Below, in pieces: positions 1-8,756 of a stretch of 64,000 bases of DNA; within the stretch, counting starts at the first letter, position 1; every line of letters starts with the position of its first letter. The notes beneath the pieces were generated by a model. It was not told the DNA's origin and did no database searches. It was given only the letters and a program-made list of their open reading frames with translations. Source of the stretch: Bin87 sp965207585 (GTDB lineage Bacteria; Chloroflexota; Dehalococcoidia; Lucifugimonadales; UBA3495); assembly GCA_965207585.1 (NCBI GenBank), contig CBDBMT010000003.1, positions 3,906,001 through 3,970,000 on the forward strand, given 5' to 3'. The position numbers and the translations under genes were made by a program.

Positions 1-1
1 T

Positions 2-535
2 CACGACGCCGTGGACCGCCTGCCGGAGACTGCTTCAATCCTGCGTATGCCCGGGGAGTTCTCTATCGGTGATTTACAGATCCGCGGCGTACAGGACTTT
101 CATTCCGGTGCATCGCGGCTGCGCGACTTCCCCAACGTCATGTTCCGCCTCGAAGCGGGTGGCGTCACCTTCCTGCACATTGGCGACAACCGCGCCGAAT
201 GGCCTGCCGAGGTAGCCGGCTCTGTCGGCGATATTGACGTTCTGCTGGTTACCGTGGACGACTCCCTTCACCTGCTCACCTACGACCAGGTGGACTCTCT
301 GGTGCAGCGACTGCAACCCCGCATCGTAGTCCCCATGCACTACGCCATCCCGGGCCTGACCACAGCGGATTGTGAACTCCTGCCGCCCGAGGGATGGTTG
401 ACAAGACAGCGGACGGTGCGCCGGCTGGAAACCGACCGAGTCGAGTTCAGCGTTGGGAAGTTACCCACACAAACCGAGGTATGGCTGTTCCAACCGGCCA
501 GAGAGTCACTGACTGCTCCCGAGATTGGTCGTTAA
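2..535 (+). CDS. MBL-fold metallohydrolase, UlaG-like (5' truncated)
   Basis: This is the C-terminal part of a metallo-beta-lactamase-fold hydrolase; the reading frame is open to the left edge of the window, so the true start lies outside. Visible family features are GVQDFHSG near the beginning, a strand ending in HIGDN that would carry metal-binding residues, and the late VPMHY strand-turn typical of UlaG/Lactamase_B_3-type proteins. The substrate cannot be told. A GTG at position 11 could be mistaken for a start, but it would cut the fold in half. It converges on the minus-strand GNAT gene with only 3 bases between them. Confidence 0.75.
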   Translation, partial: HDAVDRLPETASILRMPGEFSIGDLQIRGVQDFHSGASRLRDFPNVMFRLEAGGVTFLHIGDNRAEWPAEVAGSVGDIDVLLVTVDDSLHLLTYDQVDSLVQRLQPRIVVPMHYAIPGLTTADCELLPPEGWLTRQRTVRRLETDRVEFSVGKLPTQTEVWLFQPARESLTAPEIGR

Positions 536-538
536 TGC

Positions 539-1462
539 TTATGGCGCCCGTGAGCTGGAAGCAGTTCGTTTCTCGTACCAATGCAGTTCGCCGGTTTTGG
601 CAAATCCCATCGACCGATACAGCCGCACCGCCGGTGTGTTTTCGGCGTCAACTTCCAGACGGATCCGGTCAGCTCCTGCCGATACCAGGTAGGCCATCCC
701 CGACCGCAGAAGCGGTTTGCTGACGCCGTAGCCCCGGAGCCCGGGCATCAGTCCCATGGAACCAATGACGCCGTGCCGGCTCCGTCCGTCAGAAACCAGC
801 AGTGTCCAGCAGTATCCGGCCAGCTCACCGCCATAAAACAACAGTCGGATGCCCTCGTTGGTGGTATTGTCCATCTGCGCGCGGTGCGCCACCATCGCTT
901 CCGTATCCGGCGCAAATTGCCAGGAGTCGGCGAAGGCGGCGTTATGCGCGGCGGTTAATGCGGATACATTGCGCTCACCGAAAGGGCTAATATGGTATCC
1001 GCGTGGCAGATCAACGTCCGGCAGTGGCTCTCCGCTCCACGTCATATCCCAGTACAACCGCGCCATGGCAAAGCCTTCCGCATCCAGGATTGCGGCGCGA
1101 GTGTGCGGCGGCGCCAGCATGATATGGGCCACGGCGGCGCCTGCCGCGCCCGCCTGCCGGACCCCGGCCCGCACCAACGCCCGGTATTCCTCCGCGGCGC
1201 CTGCGGAGTCGTCCGTGTCTATATTCAACACGCTGCGGTGGCCGGATGTCTCCGGGAATATCAGGCAGAACCCTCGCAGTGTCGACTCCTCAAACAGCAG
1301 GATGCAGTCGCGGCGAGGATCCCGGCCCGGCAGATGCAAAGTATCCACGAACATACTGCGCCAGGTCATGGCAACGGAGTCGTCCCGGCTTTCCAACTGA
1401 CGAAGCGCAAAATCCAGCAGCGCCGGCAGGTCCTCGTCGGTATAGTGGCGAATGGTGGACAC
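539..1462 (-). CDS. GNAT-family N-acetyltransferase, probably two GNAT domains
   Basis: A 307-residue acetyltransferase of the GNAT superfamily, which transfers an acyl group from acyl-CoA to an amine. The C-terminal domain (about 155-300) has the motif A acetyl-CoA loop as LRGYGVSKPLL near residue 240 and the motif B signature NTPAVRLYRSMGF near 275. The N-terminal half looks like a second, diverged GNAT fold, the arrangement seen in MshD-like enzymes. The start is a GTG with no clear Shine-Dalgarno. It lies 22 bases downstream of the DUF35 gene on the same strand and so may be the last gene of the thiolase cluster. The substrate is unknown. Confidence 0.8.
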   Translation of the reverse strand: MSTIRHYTDEDLPALLDFALRQLESRDDSVAMTWRSMFVDTLHLPGRDPRRDCILLFEESTLRGFCLIFPETSGHRSVLNIDTDDSAGAAEEYRALVRAGVRQAGAAGAAVAHIMLAPPHTRAAILDAEGFAMARLYWDMTWSGEPLPDVDLPRGYHISPFGERNVSALTAAHNAAFADSWQFAPDTEAMVAHRAQMDNTTNEGIRLLFYGGELAGYCWTLLVSDGRSRHGVIGSMGLMPGLRGYGVSKPLLRSGMAYLVSAGADRIRLEVDAENTPAVRLYRSMGFAKTGELHWYEKRTASSSRAP

Positions 1463-1484
1463 GTTTAGTCGAATACGCTGTGGC

Positions 1485-1997
1485 TTACCCCTCCGGCACC
1501 TCGTGCGCCCACGTAAATCCCTGGTCCGGCTCGTCGATCAGCTTCCACTGCGGCAGCATGAACCCGTCTTCCACCGGCTGGAAAACTGCTTCCACCCGCT
1601 TGCCGATACCGACGTTCTCTTCCTTCTCCATGTTGAAGTCGGCGTCCACCAGGTTGCCGGTCATGCGCAGGCCGTCGAATTCCGTAGGCTGCCCCTTCTG
1701 TTCGTCCAGCTCCACCAGCACAATGGCGAATGGAGTCAGGTCACGAAAGCTGGGGATGACCGTGTGGGCAACCACCTGGTACGAGTAGATGGTGCCCTTG
1801 CCCGACACCTGCTGCCACTCCCAGTTCAGCGAGGTGCACCAGGGGCACCCCGGCCCGGGTTCGCCGCGCAGCAACCCGCAGTCGGCGCACTTCTTGACCA
1901 CGAGCCGGCCTTCGGAGGCCGCCTCAAAATAGCCCTTGTACTCGGAATCGTTCTCGGGGATGCTCAGCGTGATGCCCCGGTAGGTGTAGTTCGGCAT
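1485..1997 (-). CDS. Zn-ribbon/OB-fold DUF35 protein (thiolase partner)
   Basis: A 170-residue DUF35-family protein. The N-terminal zinc ribbon is visible as KKCADCG and, 11-14 residues later, CPWC; an OB fold follows (GKGTIYSYQVV through RVEAVF). In characterised systems (ChsH2/Ltp2, archaeal thiolase/HMG-CoA synthase complexes) DUF35 proteins bind acyl-CoA and bridge thiolase-like enzymes; the thiolase-like gene lies directly upstream here, which fits. I chose the ATG at 1997 because GGAG sits just upstream; a longer frame to 2099 would translate through a palindromic repeat. The pair probably acts on a CoA thioester, but the pathway is not visible. Confidence 0.85.
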   Translation of the reverse strand: MPNYTYRGITLSIPENDSEYKGYFEAASEGRLVVKKCADCGLLRGEPGPGCPWCTSLNWEWQQVSGKGTIYSYQVVAHTVIPSFRDLTPFAIVLVELDEQKGQPTEFDGLRMTGNLVDADFNMEKEENVGIGKRVEAVFQPVEDGFMLPQWKLIDEPDQGFTWAHEVPEG

Positions 1998-2018
1998 TGT
2001 AATTCTCCACGTGCAATT

Positions 2019-2125
2019 GTCAGAATCAGGATTCTCTGGATTGCCGGATTCCCAGGATACCGTCGCCGATTTGCTGGCCAACTCGATACTGATAATCACA
2101 AAATCCGGTACATCCTGATTCTGAC
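2019..2125. repeat. Palindromic intergenic repeat, family A, copy 1
   Basis: This 107-bp element is bounded by inverted ends GTCAGAATCAGGAT and ATCCTGATTCTGAC. Inside, GGATT words recur about every 10 bases on the left arm and AATC words on the right arm, so the whole unit can fold as a long imperfect hairpin. Related copies are at 25122-25231 and 28368-28476. It separates the thiolase gene from the DUF35 gene. Confidence 0.85.
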
Positions 2126-2142
2126 GAAAGAATCAGAGTGAG

Positions 2143-3372
2143 CTAGCTGAGCACGTTGCCCATGATGAGGGAACTGCCAACAGCCGGTGTCCCCCAGCCC
2201 ATGTTCATGCTGATCTTGGCGTCCTTCACCTGGCGGCAGCCGCCCTCGGCGTAGTCGTAGGAGTGGTCGCCCTCAGTGGCGCCGGGGCAGTAGTCGTCCA
2301 CCGTGCCGCGCAGTTGGCGCACGTTCTCGATGACCATGTTCATGCCGTGGGTGTACCCTTCGCAGAGATGCCCGCCGCTGAGGTTGTTGGGCCGCTTCCC
2401 GCCCAGGTTGATGGCGCCGCTGGTAACGTAGTCCTTGCCCTCGCCCTTCTCGCACCAGCCGTAGTCCTCGAACTGCAGCAGCACGGTGTAGGTGAAGGCG
2501 TCGTAGCAGCCAGTGATGTCAACGTCCTCGTGCTTCACTCCGGCCAGGTCGAAGATGCGCGGCGCGATGTAGTGGCCAGCCACCCGCGAGATCGGCCCGT
2601 GCTGATAGTGGAAGTCGCCGCCCGGCTTGGTGCCGCGACCCTGCACGCCCTTGATGTAGATGGGTTTGTGCTTCAGGTCCCGGGCACGCTCGGCGGAGGT
2701 CACGATGACGCAGGTGGCGTTGTCGGTTTCCAGGCAGCAGTCCAGCAGGTGCGCCACCGGCCGGATGATCCAGCGGGAGTTCATCACGTCGTCCACGGTG
2801 ACTCGGTGCTTCATCAGCGCCTTGGGGTTGTTGGAGGCGTGGTTCGAGTGGGCCACCTTGATGGCCGCCAGGTCCTCGCTCTTCACCCCGTACTCGGCCA
2901 TGTGGCGGGTGAAGGTGTAGGCGAACTGCTGCACCGCGCTGATCAGGCCGTAGGGCCGCTTCATCAGGTCGAGCCCGCCGATGGGGGCCGACGCCCGCGC
3001 GCCGGTGCCGCCGATGCGCACGTTGGAGTAGCCGTTCATCGACCGGAAGATGGCCACCACGTCGCACATGCCGGCCTCAATCGCGCCGATGGCCAATCCC
3101 ACCAGTGCCTCGGTTGAGGATCCCCCGCCGGAGCAGTCCATGTAGAAATTCGGCCGGATGCCCAGGTCGTATTGTATTGACGTCGACGGCGTGGAATCGC
3201 CGCCGTGGTAGCTGAGCATCCCGTCCACCTGGTCGGGCGTCAAGCCGGCGTCGTTCATCGCGTTGCGGATGGCCTCGGCGCCCAGGGCGCGGGTGGTGCG
3301 CCCCGACGCCCGGCTGTACTCGGTTTCGCCCACCCCGACGATGCAATATTTGTCTCGCGGATTGCCTGCCAT
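2143..3372 (-). CDS. Thiolase-like protein (SCP-x / lipid-transfer type)
   Basis: A 409-residue thiolase-superfamily protein of the non-decarboxylating SCP-x/Ltp type. The N-terminus reads YCIVGVGETEYSR, then MDCSGGGSSTEAL around residues 98-110, the region of the nucleophile in thiolases, and a C-terminal GGHLCEGYTHG segment where the second catalytic loop is expected. The start at 3372 has a GGAGGG Shine-Dalgarno; the longer frame upstream lacks one. Partnered with a DUF35 protein, such enzymes perform thiolytic or retro-aldol cleavage of CoA esters, for example in sterol side-chain breakdown. Which reaction this one performs cannot be read from sequence alone. Confidence 0.85.
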   Translation of the reverse strand: MAGNPRDKYCIVGVGETEYSRASGRTTRALGAEAIRNAMNDAGLTPDQVDGMLSYHGGDSTPSTSIQYDLGIRPNFYMDCSGGGSSTEALVGLAIGAIEAGMCDVVAIFRSMNGYSNVRIGGTGARASAPIGGLDLMKRPYGLISAVQQFAYTFTRHMAEYGVKSEDLAAIKVAHSNHASNNPKALMKHRVTVDDVMNSRWIIRPVAHLLDCCLETDNATCVIVTSAERARDLKHKPIYIKGVQGRGTKPGGDFHYQHGPISRVAGHYIAPRIFDLAGVKHEDVDITGCYDAFTYTVLLQFEDYGWCEKGEGKDYVTSGAINLGGKRPNNLSGGHLCEGYTHGMNMVIENVRQLRGTVDDYCPGATEGDHSYDYAEGGCRQVKDAKISMNMGWGTPAVGSSLIMGNVLS

Positions 3373-3491
3373 ATCGTCCCTCCGGTTTGGCAATGAGTGT
3401 AGGAAAGTTTGGCGGATAGTATTCACAGATAGTAAGCAGTCGATGAAGGATTCCGAGCAATCATGTTCGCATCCTTTATTGATCCACCGCC

Positions 3492-4256
3492 TCAGCCAAC
3501 ATCAACCGCCGTCATGTTAAGCTCGTCGTCCGGTTCCGGCTCGCCGGCATCAGGTGGGGCGACTGTGGTGACCTCAACGCCTTTGTCTTCGGCCAACTGG
3601 CGATATGCTGGAGCAATGGAATAGCCGGCAACCACTGGCATGGTCGGATCGCCAGTCAGTTTTTCCAGTAGTCGAGCCCGGTCCACGGCTCGCATAATGT
3701 CTCGTTCGCCGATGCCGGAAGACACTTCCACCGCCATGCGCGCCGGTCGCCTCGTGTTCCGATCCAAGCCCTGAATTGCCAAGTCAAGGGCCAGAAGAGA
3801 ACGCTGATCCCCTTCGGTCAATCGGCCTGAATCCACAGCATCGTCGAGCATATCAGCAAGAACGAACCTGTCGGTAACTCGGATGCGCCTCATCATCCCG
3901 CCGAAGTAGGCAGCGGCGTTCTGCTGGAACCTGCGCTCGGCTTCGTCGCCAATCAGCCGCGAAAGATGCTTCTCGTGGCGGTTCAATGTCCGGGTTTGGC
4001 TCTCTAGTAGCCGGCTGTGGATCTCCAGCGTCCGGCTGTGGTTCTCCAGTAACCGGCCATGGCCCTCCAAAGAAGTCGCCAATGATTGCAACAAGGCGGT
4101 GTGCGATTGCACCGTCTGTATCAATAACTGCACCTGGGCCGGCAACTGCTGGAACTCCTCGTCCAGTATCAGTTGCCGCAGCCGGGCGCGATACTCCGGG
4201 TTCCGTTCCAACAAACCCAGCAAGTCGTCGAAACTGTCAATCTGCTCCGTAGCCAT
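3492..4256 (-). CDS. Coiled-coil protein with DUF3782/nuclease-like C-terminal domain
   Basis: A 254-residue protein of unknown function. Residues about 45-110 form a heptad-rich coiled coil with a repeated pattern (LLENHSRTLEIHSRLLE...). The C-terminal part, with ARMAVEVSSGIGERDIMRA, resembles the degenerate PD-(D/E)xK-like domain found in DUF3782-type coiled-coil proteins common in cyanobacteria and Chloroflexota; the expected lysine after the strand is Ser here, so nuclease activity is doubtful. The start at 4256 (MATEQ) is preferred over an upstream extension that reads as low-complexity shadow. It begins 20 bases after trpS on the same strand, so it may be the last gene of that operon. 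Confidence 0.7.
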   Translation of the reverse strand: MATEQIDSFDDLLGLLERNPEYRARLRQLILDEEFQQLPAQVQLLIQTVQSHTALLQSLATSLEGHGRLLENHSRTLEIHSRLLESQTRTLNRHEKHLSRLIGDEAERRFQQNAAAYFGGMMRRIRVTDRFVLADMLDDAVDSGRLTEGDQRSLLALDLAIQGLDRNTRRPARMAVEVSSGIGERDIMRAVDRARLLEKLTGDPTMPVVAGYSIAPAYRQLAEDKGVEVTTVAPPDAGEPEPDDELNMTAVDVG

Positions 4257-4276
4257 ATCGGTATCACCGGTGCCGG

Positions 4277-5293
<1,017 letters not shown>

Positions 5294-5330
5294 GTTTAAC
5301 TGTCTCCCTATTAACATTGGGAGCCGGAGG

Positions 5331-5519
5331 CTATTGCACAACAATCACCTTGATCAGCAGGGAAAGCAACAATCCAGCTACCCCGATCCAAAACCAAGAC
5401 AAGGTCCGCAACAGCGCTTTTGGCCAAAATTCTTCGGTGCGCTCAGTCCATTCGTAGCAAACGGATCCGAAAAACCCGATCACCGATATGAACAACACAA
5501 AAATAGCGAGCGAAGCCAT
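5331..5519 (-). CDS. Small membrane protein, two predicted TM segments (62 aa)
   Basis: A 62-residue hydrophobic protein with two likely transmembrane helices, residues 3-20 (LAIFVLFISVIGFFGSV) and about 40-60 (WFWIGVAGLLLSLLIKVIVV), joined by a charged loop rich in Glu and Trp. No family is recognised. Its ATG begins one base after the stop of the preceding 53-aa frame, and it ends 37 bases before trpS, so translation is probably coupled. No independent Shine-Dalgarno is seen. The gene is supported mainly by operon geometry and by clean TM segments. Confidence 0.5.
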   Translation of the reverse strand: MASLAIFVLFISVIGFFGSVCYEWTERTEEFWPKALLRTLSWFWIGVAGLLLSLLIKVIVVQ

Positions 5520-5520
5520 C

Positions 5521-5682
5521 CTAATTTTGCTTTTGGCGTCGGGCCACGGCGATGCATGCCATGACCAGACCGCCCACCAAGATCGTTACGCCGATAGTCG
5601 CGAATACCATGTATTGGTACTCACAGGAGGCAACGGTGTACGGGGGAGTGGTGCAAATGTGGCTAAGGAAAAGTTCCTTCAT
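5521..5682 (-). CDS. Very small membrane protein, one predicted TM segment (53 aa)
   Basis: A 53-codon frame starting MKELFLSHICTT and ending VARRQKQN, with one clear transmembrane helix (MVFATIGVTILVGGLVMACI) followed by a positively charged tail, suggesting the C-terminus faces the cytoplasm. Its ATG overlaps the stop of the upstream fusion gene as ATGA, and its stop is followed after one base by the ATG of the next small membrane gene. This tight packing is the main evidence that it is real. No homolog is recognised. It links the TrpRS-like fusion and trpS into a single apparent transcription unit. Confidence 0.5.
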   Translation of the reverse strand: MKELFLSHICTTPPYTVASCEYQYMVFATIGVTILVGGLVMACIAVARRQKQN

Positions 5683-7928
5683 TTTATGTCACCGTCGGCC
5701 TCTATCCCGCTTAGGGTAGCGATTCGGGCGTGCAACCGCTCGGTCAATTCGGCCCGTTGATTACGATATCCTTCAAGATATTCTAGCAGGCCGTCGGCAG
5801 CCGCTACCTTGCACTCCCCACACAGCAACTCGCCCGCACGACATCGGGATTGCAGCTTCGCGTACGCCTGCGGCTCCGGCGTGGCGTAGAAGGCATGCAG
5901 GCTGGACACCGAGCAGACCCGCGGGTCCGGGTTGCCGCCCTTCTCCCGCTGCTCCTCCAGCGTCCCGCGGCCGCCGGTGTACGCCCGGCCGATGCGCCGC
6001 CGGATATCGGCCGGATCGTCGTTGCAGGTGATGCGGCCTGGCGGCACCCGGTTGGTCATCACCTCCACCGCACCTCCGGTCCGGGGATCTTCGTAGGTCG
6101 TCAGATTCCGCAGCGGCCGCAGATACAGCGCCGAAGGTTTGAGGAACCCGAACCGCTCGGCCGCGTTGCGCGCCATCCGCACGTACACGTCGCCACCGAT
6201 GCCGTCAACAACCAACGTGCGACAGGGACCTCCCGCGTCAGGTTGCTGCACCTGCAGGATGTCGGCCAGCCGCAGCAGCGGGCGGAACGTGTCAGTCGCA
6301 CTGTCCCTTAAGCGCAGCCCCAGCGCCGAGTTCAAAACGCTCAGCGGGATAGCCTCGCCCAGTTCAAACGCGGTTCGGACAATCGCTGGGCTATCCTGCT
6401 GCAAGTAAGCGTCGACGCGATCCAGACCCAGGCCACTGCCCGCCATCGCCATCAAGTACTCACGCATCAGTTCGCGCGCTTGGCCAAGGTCGCCAAGTTC
6501 GTCCCGAAAACCGATGGTCGCCTCCGCGCCCATTGCCTGGAAGTGGGCCAGGACGTTGGCGCAAGTTCCGTGGCCCAGGTGCGGCGGCCCGTCGATGGCA
6601 ACCGTCATCAATACCTTGCAGCGCTGGCCATCGGTCAGCGCCTGCATGAAAATGTCCGCGTCGCGGCTGCCTACCGTCATCCCGGTCTCCATGTAGGGAT
6701 GCGGGGTTTCGAACCACTCCATGAAACGTCGGCGCTGCTCCGGGTAGGCCTTGTTCAGTCCGGTGACGCGCAACTCCTTGATTAGTTCGTTTTCGCGCGC
6801 CAATGGCTGGTCGCCGGTGCGAACCACCAGGGAAGGGATCGCTATGTCGGCCTCGTCGGTGCGAGTTTCCGGTGAATCGGCGTCCAGAATCTGACCGTGC
6901 AACCGGCTGAGACGCTGGGCGATGTCGTTCAGGGTTCGCTCCTGCACCTCGCGGGCGTTGGAAAGCAGCAACCGGGCAATGTCCTCCGCCGTCTCCGCGG
7001 ACAAGCCCAGTTGCCGCGCTTGACGACGCGCGCCGACGAACAGGTTCTCCTCCACCGCCGGCTTGTGGATGGTATCGCTTTCCAGGTACTTCTCCCCAGC
7101 CACGTTGCGCGACGCTTCGATGCGAGCGTGGGTCAGTTCCAGGATCCGGTCGTGGCTTCCGGAAATGATGGCGCGCTGCCGGCCCCGATACTCTGCGTAA
7201 GGCAGTCCTCCGGCGGGCATTTCGGATCGAACCGCCGCCGGATCTTCGCCGGCCAGCAGCCTGCCCACGCCGCTCTCGATCTCCGCCACTTCCACCAGGC
7301 GCCGCCAATCCGATGGGACCAAATTGGCCGGCTGTTCATCCAGCCACGCCGACAATTTGGGTATGCGCTCGGCGTACATTTCCAACGCTGCCGGCATGGT
7401 CAACGTACCACGCAAGTGCAGCGCCGGTGTGAGGCACTGGCGACGGTATTCCGCCAGGTATGTCTCCCGAAGGCGTCCGGGCGGCGGCACGTCTCGCAAG
7501 TAATCGGAGTGCCTTTCAACACTCACCAAGTCCAGCAGCGCGGCGTCCCGCAGCAACCTGCCGTTGTTGTCTTCCCGAAAATCGAGATCAAGTACAGGAG
7601 TTTCCGACAACGCTCCCGCGATAGCCCTGGCTACCGCCGCAATGTAGGGCTCGGGCGCACCCGCTCCGCGCAACCACGCCGAGGCCAGCGCAGCGGACGC
7701 CTCCACGCGGTTCGGATCATCAGGTCGGCTCGCCAAGTGGAGCAGAGCCGCGGTGTTGACCACCGTAGCATCGACATCCAGATCGCCGGACTCGATCAGC
7801 TCAACGACCGTCACGGCCACACGGCGCGCCACGGGCAACCCCTGCGCATCGGGATGCCCGGCATACATTCCGGTCAGGGACGCGGCCAGGCGATGCCCGT
7901 CGGGGATGTAGGTATGCGTCGATGTCAT
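5679..7928 (-). CDS. Fusion protein: HD-like region + AroQ chorismate mutase-like + archaeal-type TrpRS-like domain
   Basis: A 749-residue multidomain protein. Residues 1-200 look helical and HD-phosphohydrolase-like (AALLHLAS at 60-67; LLRDAALLDLV at 125-135), but the HD pair is missing. Residues 250-335 resemble AroQ chorismate mutase: R252, R269, K280, E293 and Q329 fall at the spacing of the R11/R28/K39/E52/Q88 active-site set of E. coli CM (recalled from memory). Residues 420-730 match archaeal/eukaryotic TrpRS: PPHLGHG (HIGH, 450-453), then YTGGRGTLEEQREKGGNPD (650-668) and GELLCGECK (699-707). The KMSKS position reads VMTNR (623-627), so its lysine is lost. A true trpS lies downstream in the same operon. 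I infer a binding, regulatory or specialised role rather than bulk tRNA charging. Confidence 0.8.
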   Translation of the reverse strand: MTSTHTYIPDGHRLAASLTGMYAGHPDAQGLPVARRVAVTVVELIESGDLDVDATVVNTAALLHLASRPDDPNRVEASAALASAWLRGAGAPEPYIAAVARAIAGALSETPVLDLDFREDNNGRLLRDAALLDLVSVERHSDYLRDVPPPGRLRETYLAEYRRQCLTPALHLRGTLTMPAALEMYAERIPKLSAWLDEQPANLVPSDWRRLVEVAEIESGVGRLLAGEDPAAVRSEMPAGGLPYAEYRGRQRAIISGSHDRILELTHARIEASRNVAGEKYLESDTIHKPAVEENLFVGARRQARQLGLSAETAEDIARLLLSNAREVQERTLNDIAQRLSRLHGQILDADSPETRTDEADIAIPSLVVRTGDQPLARENELIKELRVTGLNKAYPEQRRRFMEWFETPHPYMETGMTVGSRDADIFMQALTDGQRCKVLMTVAIDGPPHLGHGTCANVLAHFQAMGAEATIGFRDELGDLGQARELMREYLMAMAGSGLGLDRVDAYLQQDSPAIVRTAFELGEAIPLSVLNSALGLRLRDSATDTFRPLLRLADILQVQQPDAGGPCRTLVVDGIGGDVYVRMARNAAERFGFLKPSALYLRPLRNLTTYEDPRTGGAVEVMTNRVPPGRITCNDDPADIRRRIGRAYTGGRGTLEEQREKGGNPDPRVCSVSSLHAFYATPEPQAYAKLQSRCRAGELLCGECKVAAADGLLEYLEGYRNQRAELTERLHARIATLSGIEADGDIK

Positions 7929-7963
7929 GGCTCGTGCGACCGAAACCGGGGGTGGTTAGCCCC

Positions 7964-7969
7964 ATAATA
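7964..7969 (-). promoter_or_regulatory. Extended -10 element for the fusion gene operon
   Basis: On the minus strand this reads TGGTATTAT, an extended -10, about 35 bases before the ATG. A weak -35 candidate (TTTGGC) lies 16 bases further upstream. It follows the terminator-like hairpin of the previous unit, so the operon probably starts here. Confidence 0.4.
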
Positions 7970-8003
7970 CCAGCAATGCCAGCCAGCCAAATCCCGGTAC
8001 ATG

Positions 8004-8028
8004 CAAAAGCCCGGCGTATGGCCGGGCT
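8004..8028 (-). terminator. Rho-independent terminator after the gyrA / hydrolase unit
   Basis: A perfect 8-bp stem (AGCCCGGC / GCCGGGCT) with a 5-base loop. On the minus strand it is followed by a short T run (TTTTGC). It lies just downstream of the alpha/beta hydrolase stop. Confidence 0.7.
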
Positions 8029-8055
8029 CCGTAGATCGCTGGGTGACCGGTTCGG

Positions 8056-8745
8056 CTAGGTTGCGTCGTCTCCCAGCTGACGCAGGAAACCCGCTATGGC
8101 ATCGTTGACTGCGTCCGGCTGTTCCAGCGTGACGAAGTGCCCCGAGTTGGGCACCACTACCACCTCGGCGTCCTGCAATTCCCGGCCCAGGTATTCCGCG
8201 TAACGGACCGGCGTCATTATGTCGTCCGCGCCCACGATGACCAGCGATGGCAACGAGATTTCCTTGATCCGCTCCATCACGTCGAACCTGTCGCAGCAGG
8301 AGAGGTCGTTGTGCTCGACCATTGGGCCCGATTGCAGCGCGCGGGATGCCAGTTGGGGCGCCAATTCCCGGTTGATGGCCTCGTAGTACGCCGGCGCCTC
8401 GGCGCACCACTGGGCATCGTCCAAACAGCGGTTCAGATAGTCGGGATGCACACGCAGCCGGGCGCCGGTGCCGATCAGCACCAAGCCGGCAAGATCCTCG
8501 GGAAACCGGAGAGCGTAGTCCAGAGCGATGGCGCCGCCCATGGAGTGACCGAACAGAACGAAGGGTGGATAACCCCTCCCATGCGCGTAATCCCGCACCC
8601 AGTCCACGTATCCGCCGATACTGCCCCGAGGTTCGCCATCCGGGTGGCCGGGCAGGTTCACGGCGTCGGCATTGTCGAATCGGGCCGTCTGGTAGTGGTA
8701 GGTCAATTCGTTCTGGCCGGAGCCATGAACCATCACGAGTTGCAT
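8056..8745 (-). CDS. Alpha/beta hydrolase
   Basis: A 229-residue alpha/beta-hydrolase-fold protein. The oxyanion region MVHGSG is near the N-terminus, the nucleophile elbow is GHSMGG with Ser68, the acid is likely in GADDIMTP (about residue 170), and the catalytic His is in NSGHFVTLEQP near 202. The domain is complete and the triad intact. Substrate is unknown; this family includes esterases, C-C hydrolases and haloperoxidase-like enzymes. It has a good Shine-Dalgarno (AAGGAAAG), starts 11 bases after gyrA on the same strand, and is followed by a terminator, so it is the last gene of the gyrA unit. Confidence 0.88.
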   Translation of the reverse strand: MQLVMVHGSGQNELTYHYQTARFDNADAVNLPGHPDGEPRGSIGGYVDWVRDYAHGRGYPPFVLFGHSMGGAIALDYALRFPEDLAGLVLIGTGARLRVHPDYLNRCLDDAQWCAEAPAYYEAINRELAPQLASRALQSGPMVEHNDLSCCDRFDVMERIKEISLPSLVIVGADDIMTPVRYAEYLGRELQDAEVVVVPNSGHFVTLEQPDAVNDAIAGFLRQLGDDAT

Positions 8746-8756
8746 TGCAGCTTTCC

